Origin: CAZPXF01 sp964590945 | GTDB lineage: Bacteria; Bacillota; Clostridia; Lachnospirales; Lachnospiraceae | Length of the DNA stretch: 5,356 nt | Assembly: GCA_964590945.1 (NCBI GenBank) | Contig: CAZPXF010000113.1 | Location: 1-5,356 of the forward strand | Direction: 5' to 3' | In this document: positions 1 to 5,345 of the stretch, in pieces | How positions within the stretch are numbered: position 1 is the first letter of the stretch | Layout of the letters: each line of letters begins with the position of its first letter | Notes under the pieces: model-generated | What the model saw: only the letters and a program-made list of their open reading frames with translations | Database searches by the model: none | Told to the model about the DNA's origin: nothing | Program-made: the position numbers and the translations under genes

Positions 1-983
1 GCGGCTTCAGCTCTTTCTTTGGCAGCTTCAGCTTCTTCTCTTGCGATAGTGGTATTCTGTCGTTCAGCCTGTATGTCCATTTTTTCCATATTTTCAAATA
101 AATATCCCATACTGCCTTCCTCCAAAAGCTTCATCATCTTCTGTGCCTCATCAGCCGGAACATTCATCTTCATGAATAAAGACCATAAAATCTCTTTGAT
201 GACTTTCTGAATGTCATCCGATGCTTCTTCATATACCGAATCAACAAATTCCCTTGATGTTGCAAGGAAATCTTTGTAGTCTTTCGCACTTTGTATTTTG
301 TTGATCAGCATGACAAGTGACAGTTCATCATGCTTTGCCTGCAATTCTTCATTTGTGTAGCTGTGAATATGTACGGTCTTGTAGATAAAATCCGGTACAT
401 ATTCCTGCGCCAGTTCCGCGTGGGCGATGCGGGAACGGAAATGTGTATCGGCTGTCCAGCGCGCCGCGCCCTCGTAGTAGACGATCGGAATGATAAGCGG
501 ATATCGGAACCCCTTTGTATGGCTGATGCCATTTTTTAAAGTATTCTGTCCTTTTGCGTAATCATACCAGATGACAGCCATATAACGGAAAAGCTGCATG
601 GCGACATCGTAATCCACATAGCTCTTGTGGTCAATAAGCGGAATGACAAAGACTTCTTCATCATTGCCTTTCAGGCGTACCCGTACTTTCTTGACAGTGT
701 CCATCTCAAAGTCAACACCGAGAAAAGCATGATATCGCTCGGAGACGTCTTCAATATCCTCAGGTCTGACATTTGAAAAGATCGGCAGATCCGTATATTC
801 CCTCAAAAACTGGCTGGTCAAAACGGCGTTGCTGAATATAGTATGGCTGTTCGCATCTCTTACATGCGTTGTTCCGGCAAAAAGAGAATGATCATTTGTA
901 TGGTTCAGAGATCCCTCAGTCTTTTGTATTTCCTTTTCAGTATCATTATCTTCTGTAGTTTGGAAAAATACGTTTTTGTTCAT
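1..983 (-). CDS. Rpn-family PD-(D/E)XK nuclease / putative transposase (3' end outside window)
   Basis: Partial gene: the frame stays open from the ATG at 983-981 to the left edge, giving 327 residues without a stop. The start is supported by GGAGG at 992-988, four bases upstream. The protein resembles the Rpn (recombination-promoting nuclease, COG5464, Transposase_31) family: residues 88-121 run through GVDFE (D91) and a strand ending LIDHKS (D118, K120), which fits a D...D-x-K nuclease core. Then come an aromatic helix (MQLFRYMAVIWYDY, about 129-142) and the family's proline-rich strand ending IVYYEG (166-172). The first ~45 residues are polar and probably disordered. From about 295 the chain becomes charged and alanine/glutamate-rich (AREEAEAAKERAEA), a likely coiled coil continuing outside the window. 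Members cut DNA and in enteric bacteria are linked to RecA-independent recombination and phage defence. Despite the old 'transposase' label, no terminal repeats are visible. The family call is firm; its function here is inferred. Confidence 0.85.
   Translation of the reverse strand, partial: MNKNVFFQTTEDNDTEKEIQKTEGSLNHTNDHSLFAGTTHVRDANSHTIFSNAVLTSQFLREYTDLPIFSNVRPEDIEDVSERYHAFLGVDFEMDTVKKVRVRLKGNDEEVFVIPLIDHKSYVDYDVAMQLFRYMAVIWYDYAKGQNTLKNGISHTKGFRYPLIIPIVYYEGAARWTADTHFRSRIAHAELAQEYVPDFIYKTVHIHSYTNEELQAKHDELSLVMLINKIQSAKDYKDFLATSREFVDSVYEEASDDIQKVIKEILWSLFMKMNVPADEAQKMMKLLEEGSMGYLFENMEKMDIQAERQNTTIAREEAEAAKERAEA
108..123 (-). promoter_or_regulatory. Possible internal translation start within the rpn gene
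   Basis: GGAGGAAGG (123-115) precedes an in-frame ATG (110-108, Met292 of the nuclease). The spacing is 8 nt from GGAGG or 4 nt from AGGAAGG. Initiation here would make a C-terminal protein starting MGYLFENMEKMD that carries only the helical, charged tail without the nuclease core. Enteric rpn genes are known to make such a short in-frame product, which blocks the long toxin. The same bases encode Leu-Glu-Glu-Gly, so the match could be a codon coincidence. Confidence 0.4.
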
Positions 984-1011
984 AATTCCTCCGATTCATT
1001 TGACAGAAGAT

Positions 1012-1040
1012 ATCATCGCACAATAAAGAATTGCTGACAA
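1012..1040 (-). promoter_or_regulatory. Predicted sigma-A promoter of the rpn gene
   Basis: On the minus strand, TTGTCA (1040-1035, five of six to consensus) is followed after 17 bp by GATGAT (1017-1012, four of six). TGTGC directly precedes the -10, matching the Gram-positive extended -10 element (TRTGN). Transcription would begin near 1005, leaving a short leader of about 20 nt that contains the GGAGG ribosome binding site. The inverted repeat at 1042-1064 abuts the -35 on its upstream side. Confidence 0.5.
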
Positions 1041-1041
1041 T

Positions 1042-1064
1042 ATGTTATATGAAGACTATAACAT
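1042..1064. repeat. Perfect 8-bp inverted repeat (candidate operator) in the divergent intergenic region
   Basis: ATGTTATA (1042-1049) and TATAACAT (1057-1064) are perfect inverted copies separated by 7 bp, giving a 23-bp dyad. It ends one base before the predicted rpn -35 and lies about 70 bp upstream of the promoter of the EIIC-like gene. There is no T-run on either side, so it is not a terminator. Size and symmetry suit a dimeric DNA-binding protein; no regulator can be named. Confidence 0.5.
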
Positions 1065-1120
1065 GCAAATGAGATTATTTCAACTGCTATTCTCAAATTA
1101 AACAATAAACGGGAATGTTG

Positions 1121-1148
1121 GGAAAGAGTTCTTTCCAGCCTGAAAGAA
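1121..1148. repeat. Two overlapping inverted repeats spanning the -35 of the EIIC-like gene
   Basis: GGAAAG (1121-1126) and CTTTCC (1131-1136) form a perfect dyad with a 4-bp centre. TTCTTTC (1129-1135) and GAAAGAA (1142-1148) form a second perfect dyad with a 6-bp centre that shares the middle arm. As a result GAAAGA occurs twice in the same orientation (1122 and 1142), 20 bp apart, about two helical turns. The shared arm overlaps the proposed -35, as expected of an operator. The centre lacks the CG of a catabolite-response element, so CcpA is not an obvious candidate. Confidence 0.45.
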
Positions 1149-1160
1149 ATGTGCTAGAAT
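1132..1160 (+). promoter_or_regulatory. Predicted extended -10 promoter of the EIIC-like gene
   Basis: TAGAAT (1155-1160) is preceded by TGTGC, a match to the extended -10 element. A weaker -35, TTTCCA (1132-1137, four of six), lies 17 bp upstream. The expected start near 1167 leaves a leader of roughly 58 nt before the ATG at 1225. Both inverted repeats of 1121-1148 overlap the -35 and spacer, so the promoter is probably regulated. Confidence 0.55.
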
Positions 1161-1212
1161 AAAAACACTATTTATACGCGCCGCCATATTGTCTGTCGGC
1201 AGCGGAATGAAG

Positions 1213-1227
1213 AAGGAGAATGAAATG
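1213..1227 (+). promoter_or_regulatory. Ribosome binding site that fixes the EIIC-like start at 1225
   Basis: AAGGAG (1213-1218) stands 6 nt before the ATG at 1225. Two in-frame alternatives upstream, TTG at 1189 and ATG at 1207, lack a comparable ribosome binding site, and choosing either would bury this one inside the coding sequence. The 1225 start is therefore preferred. Confidence 0.8.
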
Positions 1228-2430
1228 AATAAAAAAGAAAGCTTTCTAAAGCGGAAAAACGTTGAAATTTCTTTTAAACGTTATGGAATTGACGCGATGG
1301 GCGCGATGGCTCTCGGCCTTTTCTCGTCGCTCCTGATCGGAACGATCCTGAAAACGCTGGCGGAAAATATCTGCGCTTCCGGTCTTATGGCGTCTTTATC
1401 TGTATTGACAGGAGAGGAGCTTGCCGCTCAGGTTGCGTCTCTTACAGGCTGGGAGCATTTCTGCTGGCTGATCTATCAGGTTGGCGGATATGCGACAGCT
1501 GTAACGGGAGCGGCGATGGCAGTGGCTATCGGATATGCGCTGAAAGCGCCGCAGCTTGTATTGTTCTCGTTGGTTGCTGTTGGACAGGCGACAAATGCAC
1601 TGGGAGGATCCGGTGGGCCTTTGGCAGTGTTGTTTGTGACAATTATTGCATGTGAAATTGGGAAATTAGTTTCGAAAGAAACCAAAATAGATCTTATAGT
1701 TACTCCGGCAGTCACAATAACGGTCGGCGTTCTGTGCGCGATGGTTCTGGGGCCAATCTGCATGAGGATCTGCAATGCACTTGGCGAATTTATCGGCTGG
1801 GCAACGAATCTGCAGCCGTTCTTTATGGGAATCATTGTGTCCACAGTCGTAGGTATATGCCTTACCCTGCCGATCAGCTCGGCGGCAATCTGCGCGGCGA
1901 TCGGTATCTCCGGCGGCGCTGTTTTGACAGGACTTGCGGATGGCTCCGTTGCGATAGATGTGTGGAACGGACTTGCGCTTGCCGGCGGAGCAGCTACAGT
2001 CGGCTGTTGTTCCCATATGCTTGGATATGCGGTCATCAGCTTCCCGGAAAATGGGATCGGCGGTTTTGCCGCACAGGGAATCGGAACATCGATGCTTCAG
2101 ATACCGAACTTAATGAAAAAGCCGATCCTCTGGCTTCCGCCTGTGCTGACTTCGGCGATCCTGGGGCCGGTCGCAACCTGTATATTCCAGCTTAGGAATA
2201 ATGGAGCCGCAGTTTCGTCCGGTATGGGAACGTCCGGACTGGTAGGCCCGATCGGAATCATTACCGGATGGGCGAATATGCCGGAGGGGTATGCGGCGAC
2301 TGCTATGGACTGGGTCGGAATGCTGCTTGTGTGCTTTATCTTCCCGTTGGTTCTTAACTGGGCGATCGGGAAATTCATGAGGGCAAAAGGACTTATAAAG
2401 GACGGAGACCTGAAGATCGATCTTGGATAA
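1225..2430 (+). CDS. PTS_EIIC_2 / PfoR-like multispanning membrane protein
   Basis: 401-residue polytopic membrane protein. It resembles the PTS_EIIC_2 family (COG3641, PfoR), which shares the fold of sugar-phosphotransferase IIC permeases. Family-like features are the N-terminal RYGIDAMGAMALGLFSSLLIGT (20-41, entering the first membrane helix), glycine-rich VGQATNALGGSGGPLA (119-134), LPISSAAICAA (215-225), GGAATVGCCSHMLGYAV (254-270), SFPENG-IGG (272-280) and GTSGLVGPIG (335-344). Roughly ten hydrophobic segments lie between 24 and 385; the C-terminus is short and charged. No IIA or IIB domain or phosphorylatable Cys/His module is present in the protein or elsewhere in the window, so coupling to the PTS is unproven. 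PfoR was named in Clostridium perfringens as a presumed regulator of perfringolysin; the biochemical role of the family is poorly defined. It could be a solute permease or a membrane regulator. It stands alone in its transcript, divergent from rpn and convergent with the kinase. Family call sound, substrate unknown. Confidence 0.85.
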   Translation: MNKKESFLKRKNVEISFKRYGIDAMGAMALGLFSSLLIGTILKTLAENICASGLMASLSVLTGEELAAQVASLTGWEHFCWLIYQVGGYATAVTGAAMAVAIGYALKAPQLVLFSLVAVGQATNALGGSGGPLAVLFVTIIACEIGKLVSKETKIDLIVTPAVTITVGVLCAMVLGPICMRICNALGEFIGWATNLQPFFMGIIVSTVVGICLTLPISSAAICAAIGISGGAVLTGLADGSVAIDVWNGLALAGGAATVGCCSHMLGYAVISFPENGIGGFAAQGIGTSMLQIPNLMKKPILWLPPVLTSAILGPVATCIFQLRNNGAAVSSGMGTSGLVGPIGIITGWANMPEGYAATAMDWVGMLLVCFIFPLVLNWAIGKFMRAKGLIKDGDLKIDLG

Positions 2431-2447
2431 ATGGATATTGGCGGGCT

Positions 2448-3491
2448 CTACAGAGGGAGGCGGACGGTAAATTCGCTTCCCTCATTTTTCCGGCTCTTCA
2501 CTTCGATCGTGCCCTCGCACAGCTCAACGATCTGACTGGCGATAGCCAGTCCAAGTCCAAGTCCCTGCCCTACGTGGGAAGACCTTCCCTGATAATACGG
2601 GTCAAATAAGTGCTCAAGAGTTTCCGGATCCATTCCCTCTCCGGTATCGGCGATCCGGATCTGCGCCATATTGTCATTCTTTCCAAGTTCAACAGAAATC
2701 TCGCCGCCGACGGGGGTATATTTCACGGCGTTGCCGATCAGGTTCAGCCAGAGATGCTGCATAAGTTCGCGGTTTCCGGTGTAATAGACCTGCGGCAATT
2801 CCCCGGTGAATTTCTGCTGCTTCGCAAGCCACTGCTGCGAAAGGATAATGGAACACTGACGGAGCTGCTCCCCAAGATCATAGCGTTCCGTATCGGAAAT
2901 GACCTCCTGTGAGGACAGCTTGGATAGCAGGATCGTATTGCTCGTCAGCCGGGAGAGACGGTCAGATTCCTCCTGGATGATCTTAAGATATGAAGTCTGT
3001 TCTTCCCTGGAAAGCTCTTTTTCCAGCAAAAGGGATGCGAAACCGTTGATAGATGCGATCGGAGTCTTGAACTCGTGGGAATAATTGTTGATGAAGTCCT
3101 TTCGCAGGAACTGTACGTTTTCCAACTCCGCGCTCATCCTGTTGAAATCCCTGTAAACATGTGCGAGGGAATCCCGCTTTTTGTATTTGATTTTCGCGGA
3201 GTAATCACCATTTGCCACCTTCTCGATGCTCTCTGAAAGCGTGACAAGCTCCCGCTTCCTGCGCCTGTAGATGACGGCGAAGACCACGACCAGAATAAAC
3301 AGCACGATAACAAGAGTACCGAGAAACTGAAACTCCGCCCGCAGATAGCTGTCGCGTACCTTTACGACTTCCCCCATCAGCCATGTCATAAGCATGTACA
3401 GCGCGTTGATGATCACGACAAGGGACGCCACAAGTATGATGATCCGAAGTAAAAATTTCCGCATGGAGCGGATGATGTCATTTTTTCCCAT
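2448..3491 (-). CDS. Two-component sensor histidine kinase with a short extracytoplasmic loop
   Basis: 347-residue membrane sensor kinase that should phosphorylate the response regulator encoded just upstream. In order: first membrane helix (about 13-39), a loop of about 16 residues outside the membrane (40-55), second helix (about 56-75), HAMP linker (about 76-128), HisKA with SHEFKTP and phosphoacceptor His139, and an ATPase domain with N-box NLIGNAVKYTP (Asn250/Asn254), G1 box DTGEGM (Asp282), F-box LFDPYY and G2 box GQGLGLGLA (308-316). All catalytic boxes are intact. The start at 3491 is chosen because AGGGAG (3504-3499) lies 7 nt upstream; a further ATG at 3527 lies deeper in the regulator gene and one at 3464 lacks a ribosome site. 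The 14-nt overlap with the regulator implies translational coupling. The tiny loop leaves no room for a periplasmic ligand domain, so sensing within the membrane or through a partner is likely (inference). The signal is unknown. Confidence 0.93.
   Translation of the reverse strand: MGKNDIIRSMRKFLLRIIILVASLVVIINALYMLMTWLMGEVVKVRDSYLRAEFQFLGTLVIVLFILVVVFAVIYRRRKRELVTLSESIEKVANGDYSAKIKYKKRDSLAHVYRDFNRMSAELENVQFLRKDFINNYSHEFKTPIASINGFASLLLEKELSREEQTSYLKIIQEESDRLSRLTSNTILLSKLSSQEVISDTERYDLGEQLRQCSIILSQQWLAKQQKFTGELPQVYYTGNRELMQHLWLNLIGNAVKYTPVGGEISVELGKNDNMAQIRIADTGEGMDPETLEHLFDPYYQGRSSHVGQGLGLGLAIASQIVELCEGTIEVKSRKNEGSEFTVRLPL
2453..2489 (+). terminator. Rho-independent terminator of the EIIC-like gene, inside the kinase 3' end
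   Basis: GAGGGAGGCG (2453-2462) pairs with CGCTTCCCTC (2474-2483) over ten positions, nine Watson-Crick and one G-U, around an 11-nt loop. ATTTTT (2484-2489) follows on the plus strand only, so termination should act only on transcripts of the EIIC-like gene. The hairpin begins 23 nt after that gene's stop codon and is wholly antisense to the last codons of the histidine kinase (residues EGSEFTVRLP). Confidence 0.7.
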
Positions 3492-4170
3492 TTGCAAACT
3501 CCCTGTTAATATCGGCTTTATATCCAAGTCCCTTGATCGTCATGATATGGAAGGCCTCTATGGAGGACAGACGGCTGCGGATGCGGCTCACGTGCGTTTT
3601 GACAGTATCGCCGCTGCTTCCGGAATCGATTCCCCAGATGCTGTCCAGCAGCTGTTCCTTTGAAAAAATCTGATCCGGGTAAGAAAGCAGCTTGAACAGT
3701 AAATCAAATTCTTTCTTTGGAAATTCAATATATTCCCGATCGGAATATACCGCGTATTTTTCAGAATCTACAGTTACATTTCCGACGACGATCTTTTTAC
3801 TCTGGGAAATATTTGCGCGGCGCAGCAGCGCGCCCACGCGCCAAAGTAATTCGTCGCTGCTGAAAGGCTTCGTCATGTAATCATCGGTGCCAAGTTCAAA
3901 TGCATGCTGCTTGTCATCGAGAGATTCCTTGGCCGTCAGCATCAGAAACGGCGTCTTATAGCCTTCTGCGCGGATCGTCCGCAGGAGCTCGAAGCCGTCC
4001 ATCTTCGGCATCATAATATCCGCGACGATCAGGTCGATGCCGCCCCGGTGGATGCGCTCCAGCGCCTCGATCCCGTTGCAGGTATTTACAACAGTATAGG
4101 AATCCTCAAGTCTTGCAGCGGTCAAGAGACGCATATTTCTATCATCTTCTACGATCAGAATTGTTGCCAT
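3478..4170 (-). CDS. OmpR/PhoB-family response regulator
   Basis: 230-residue DNA-binding response regulator, first gene of the two-component operon. The receiver domain (about 1-118) has the acidic pocket E8-D9-D10, phosphoacceptor Asp51 (in ADIMMPKMDG), switch Thr79 (MLTAK) and Lys101 (TKPF), so phosphorylation should be normal. The C-terminal winged-helix domain (about 126-220) shows EFDLLFKLLSYPDQIFSKEQLLDSIWG, the recognition-helix region DTVKTHVSRIRSRL (188-201) and the wing IKGLGYKA (212-219). Length is typical of the family. The start at 4170 is preceded by AAAAGGAAG (4187-4179) with 8 nt spacing. It has its own promoter at 4285-4258 and a structured leader. Members act as dimers on tandem direct repeats; target genes cannot be read from the sequence, though the nearby EIIC-like gene, degV and its own operon are natural candidates. 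Confidence 0.95.
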   Translation of the reverse strand: MATILIVEDDRNMRLLTAARLEDSYTVVNTCNGIEALERIHRGGIDLIVADIMMPKMDGFELLRTIRAEGYKTPFLMLTAKESLDDKQHAFELGTDDYMTKPFSSDELLWRVGALLRRANISQSKKIVVGNVTVDSEKYAVYSDREYIEFPKKEFDLLFKLLSYPDQIFSKEQLLDSIWGIDSGSSGDTVKTHVSRIRSRLSSIEAFHIMTIKGLGYKADINREFANGKK

Positions 4171-4197
4171 TTTCTATACTTCCTTTTGAATATTGAA

Positions 4198-4242
4198 AGC
4201 GGCAGACCTTGTACCCGATGGGTTCTGCGTACGCCTGCCGCT
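4198..4242 (-). promoter_or_regulatory. Leader hairpin in the 5' UTR of the regulator-kinase operon
   Basis: In the minus-strand transcript AGCGGCAG (4242-4235) and CTGCCGCT (4205-4198) form a perfect 8-bp stem closing a 29-nt loop. The loop contains the 8-base palindrome GCGTACGC and a small ACCC-ATC-GGGT hairpin. The element fills most of the ~80-nt leader, ending about 11 nt before the ribosome binding site. Only three Ts follow the stem, so it is a weak terminator candidate. It matches no riboswitch class that I recognise. It might also act on read-through from degV. Confidence 0.5.
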
Positions 4243-4257
4243 CATGTCTCTTATTAC

Positions 4258-4285
4258 CTTATAATATTTTGATAAACCGTGTCAA
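4258..4285 (-). promoter_or_regulatory. Strong sigma-A promoter of the regulator-kinase operon
   Basis: A perfect TTGACA (4285-4280) is followed after 16 bp of AT-rich spacer by TATAAG (4263-4258, five of six). Transcription should begin near 4251. The promoter lies just 20 bp past the degV stop codon, and no U-tailed terminator hairpin is visible between them, so some read-through from degV is also plausible. Confidence 0.75.
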
Positions 4286-4305
4286 TCCTGGTTTTATGTT
4301 TCTGT

Positions 4306-5160
4306 TTATTGCGCGGAAATCCCGGCTACCCCGAAAGCGCCCGGGCCGCTGTGGGTGGAAACCACGCTTCCGGTCTGGATCCATCGGATCTCCTGAAATC
4401 CCAAAGCCTTTGCCTGTTCCGTCAGAGCCGCCCTCGTCTCATCGGGCAATCCGGGTGAGTAAGGGAAATACAGGATCTCTCTGGAAAGAGCATATTTCTC
4501 TGTGAATTCGGCGAGCAGTTTTCTGGCGACTTTCGCCATGCTGCCGCGGTATTTTCTGGTTGCAATGAGCTTGCCGTCCAAAAGCTCGATCAGTGGATTG
4601 AGGGAAAGTATCTTGGCGCCCAGATAGGCGACGTTGCTGACGCGGCCTCCGGCGCGCAGATAATCCAGATCTCCCGGGAAAAATCCCATGCGACACCGGC
4701 CTCTGTATTCTTCCAGCTTTTCCATGATATCAGAAAGTTCTGCATCCGGGTTCTGTTCCAGATACCTCGCGATCTGAATGACAAAAAGACATTGGCCGGC
4801 GGCGACGAATTGCGTATCGAAAAGCGTGATATTATCCCTGCCCTCGGATGCGATGACCGCGCTCTGATAGGAGCAGGTGGTCGACGCAGAGTACGCCAGA
4901 TAGAGAATGTGACTCTCGGGATGTTCCTCATCGATCTGCTTTAATATCTTTTCAAAATCTGAGACGTTGCATCCGCTCGTTCTTGGAAGCGTCCCGGATG
5001 CTTTATAGTAACGGAATACTTCATCTGTCGGAAAGGAACCGTCGGCTTTCGTTGTCTCTCCAAAACTTACATGCATCGGCACGATATAGATACCGTACTG
5101 CTCCGCCAGCTCTGCCGGTATGTCTGCGCCTGTCTCTGCAAGGATTACGTATTTTTTCAT
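4306..5160 (-). CDS. DegV-family (FakB-like) fatty-acid-binding protein
   Basis: 284 residues, full length for the DegV family, cytosolic, with no signal peptide. DegV/FakB proteins hold a fatty acid in a buried tunnel and present it to the kinase FakA for phosphorylation and use in phospholipid synthesis; no fakA is in this window. Family landmarks in order: N-terminal strand and ILAETGADIP (6-15), LPRTSGCNVSDFEK (58-71, conserved TS), YSASTTCSYQSA (90-101, usual SGTY-like loop), DTQFVAAGQ (115-123), DLDYLRAGGRVSNVAYLGAKIL (164-185), LNPLIELLDGKL (187-198), KYRG (203-206) and the C-terminal HSGPGAFGVAG (270-280), whose His and Gly-Pro-Gly lie near the lipid carboxylate in known structures. 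The usual N-terminal DST-x-D motif reads ETGAD here, a small departure. AGGAGG (5175-5170) sits 9 nt before the ATG. It lies upstream of, and points the same way as, the two-component operon. Lipid preference cannot be told from sequence. Confidence 0.93.
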   Translation of the reverse strand: MKKYVILAETGADIPAELAEQYGIYIVPMHVSFGETTKADGSFPTDEVFRYYKASGTLPRTSGCNVSDFEKILKQIDEEHPESHILYLAYSASTTCSYQSAVIASEGRDNITLFDTQFVAAGQCLFVIQIARYLEQNPDAELSDIMEKLEEYRGRCRMGFFPGDLDYLRAGGRVSNVAYLGAKILSLNPLIELLDGKLIATRKYRGSMAKVARKLLAEFTEKYALSREILYFPYSPGLPDETRAALTEQAKALGFQEIRWIQTGSVVSTHSGPGAFGVAGISAQ

Positions 5161-5189
5161 TTATCTGTACCTCCTGTAATCACAGAAAT

Positions 5190-5218
5190 ATTATATAAAG
5201 AGGAAATCACAGTATCGT
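5190..5218 (-). promoter_or_regulatory. Predicted degV promoter
   Basis: A perfect TATAAT (5195-5190) lies 29 bp upstream of the degV ATG. With a 17-bp spacer the -35 would be ACGATA (5218-5213), only three of six to consensus. The weak -35 overlaps one copy of the GTTTAC repeat, which suggests help or repression by a bound factor. The -10 call is fairly good; the -35 is uncertain. Confidence 0.5.
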
Positions 5219-5254
5219 AAACTTTTAGGCTGGATTTGTTTACTTTGAGTTTAC
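5217..5254. repeat. Three GTTTAC repeats at the degV promoter
   Basis: GTAAAC at 5217-5222 (inverse) and GTTTAC at 5238-5243 and 5249-5254 are exact hexamer copies. The two same-strand copies start 11 bp apart, about one helical turn, and the inverted copy starts 21 bp from the nearer one, about two turns. The outer pair extends to a 7-bp inverted repeat, GTAAACT/AGTTTAC. The copy nearest degV overlaps its proposed -35. Spacing in helical turns suggests cooperative protein binding. An 8-bp palindrome, CCGTACGG (5254-5261), adjoins the cluster. Confidence 0.45.
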
Positions 5255-5279
5255 CGTACGGGAGTTTTTGCACAGGAAG

Positions 5280-5317
5280 AACATGCGCGGATGAAACATA
5301 TAAACATGCGTGGATGA
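5280..5317. repeat. 15-bp direct repeat with 23-bp period
   Basis: AACATGCGCGGATGA (5280-5294) recurs as AACATGCGTGGATGA (5303-5317), with one C/T difference. The period is 23 bp, a little over two helical turns, and the 8-bp gap between copies is AT-rich. The repeats end about 34 bp before the -10 of the rightward promoter at 5346-5356 and about 120 bp upstream of the degV -10, so they are placed to bind an activator of the unseen gene to the right. Confidence 0.55.
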
Positions 5318-5345
5318 CAAATCATGTGCCATCAGGCTCCAGGGA

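Noticed and set aside
1..983. Reading the rpn gene as an active transposon or insertion sequence
   Set aside because: The family was historically labelled transposase, but no terminal inverted repeats or target duplications are visible and members behave as nucleases.
843..1037. 64-residue plus-strand frame antisense to the start of rpn, with a hydrophobic stretch
   Set aside because: It is wholly explained as the complement of the rpn 5' region and promoter. It has no convincing ribosome site and no recognisable product.
1099..1110. Tandem TAAAC pair upstream of the EIIC-like promoter
   Set aside because: Only five bases in AT-rich sequence, with a 7-bp period that does not match helical phasing. 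It is too weak to link to the GTTTAC cluster near degV.
1121..1148. Catabolite-response element at the EIIC-like promoter
   Set aside because: The palindrome lacks the central CG and the TG...CA frame of a cre site.
1476..2195. Long open frames on both strands inside the EIIC-like gene (for example 1476-2036 minus and 1734-2195 plus)
   Set aside because: The overlapping frame is a clear membrane protein with family motifs throughout. The alternatives are low-complexity or Arg/Cys-rich, have no ribosome binding site, and resemble no family.
2413..2424. 12-bp perfect palindrome AAGATCGATCTT in the last codons of the EIIC-like gene
   Set aside because: It encodes ordinary residues, has no loop and no T-run, and is not placed at a promoter. 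Short palindromes built on GATC are expected by chance.
4209..4505. Plus-strand frame crossing the degV 3' end and the intergenic region
   Set aside because: It lies across the two-component promoter and the degV C-terminal codons, is Arg/Pro-rich as expected of a shadow frame, and has no ribosome site.
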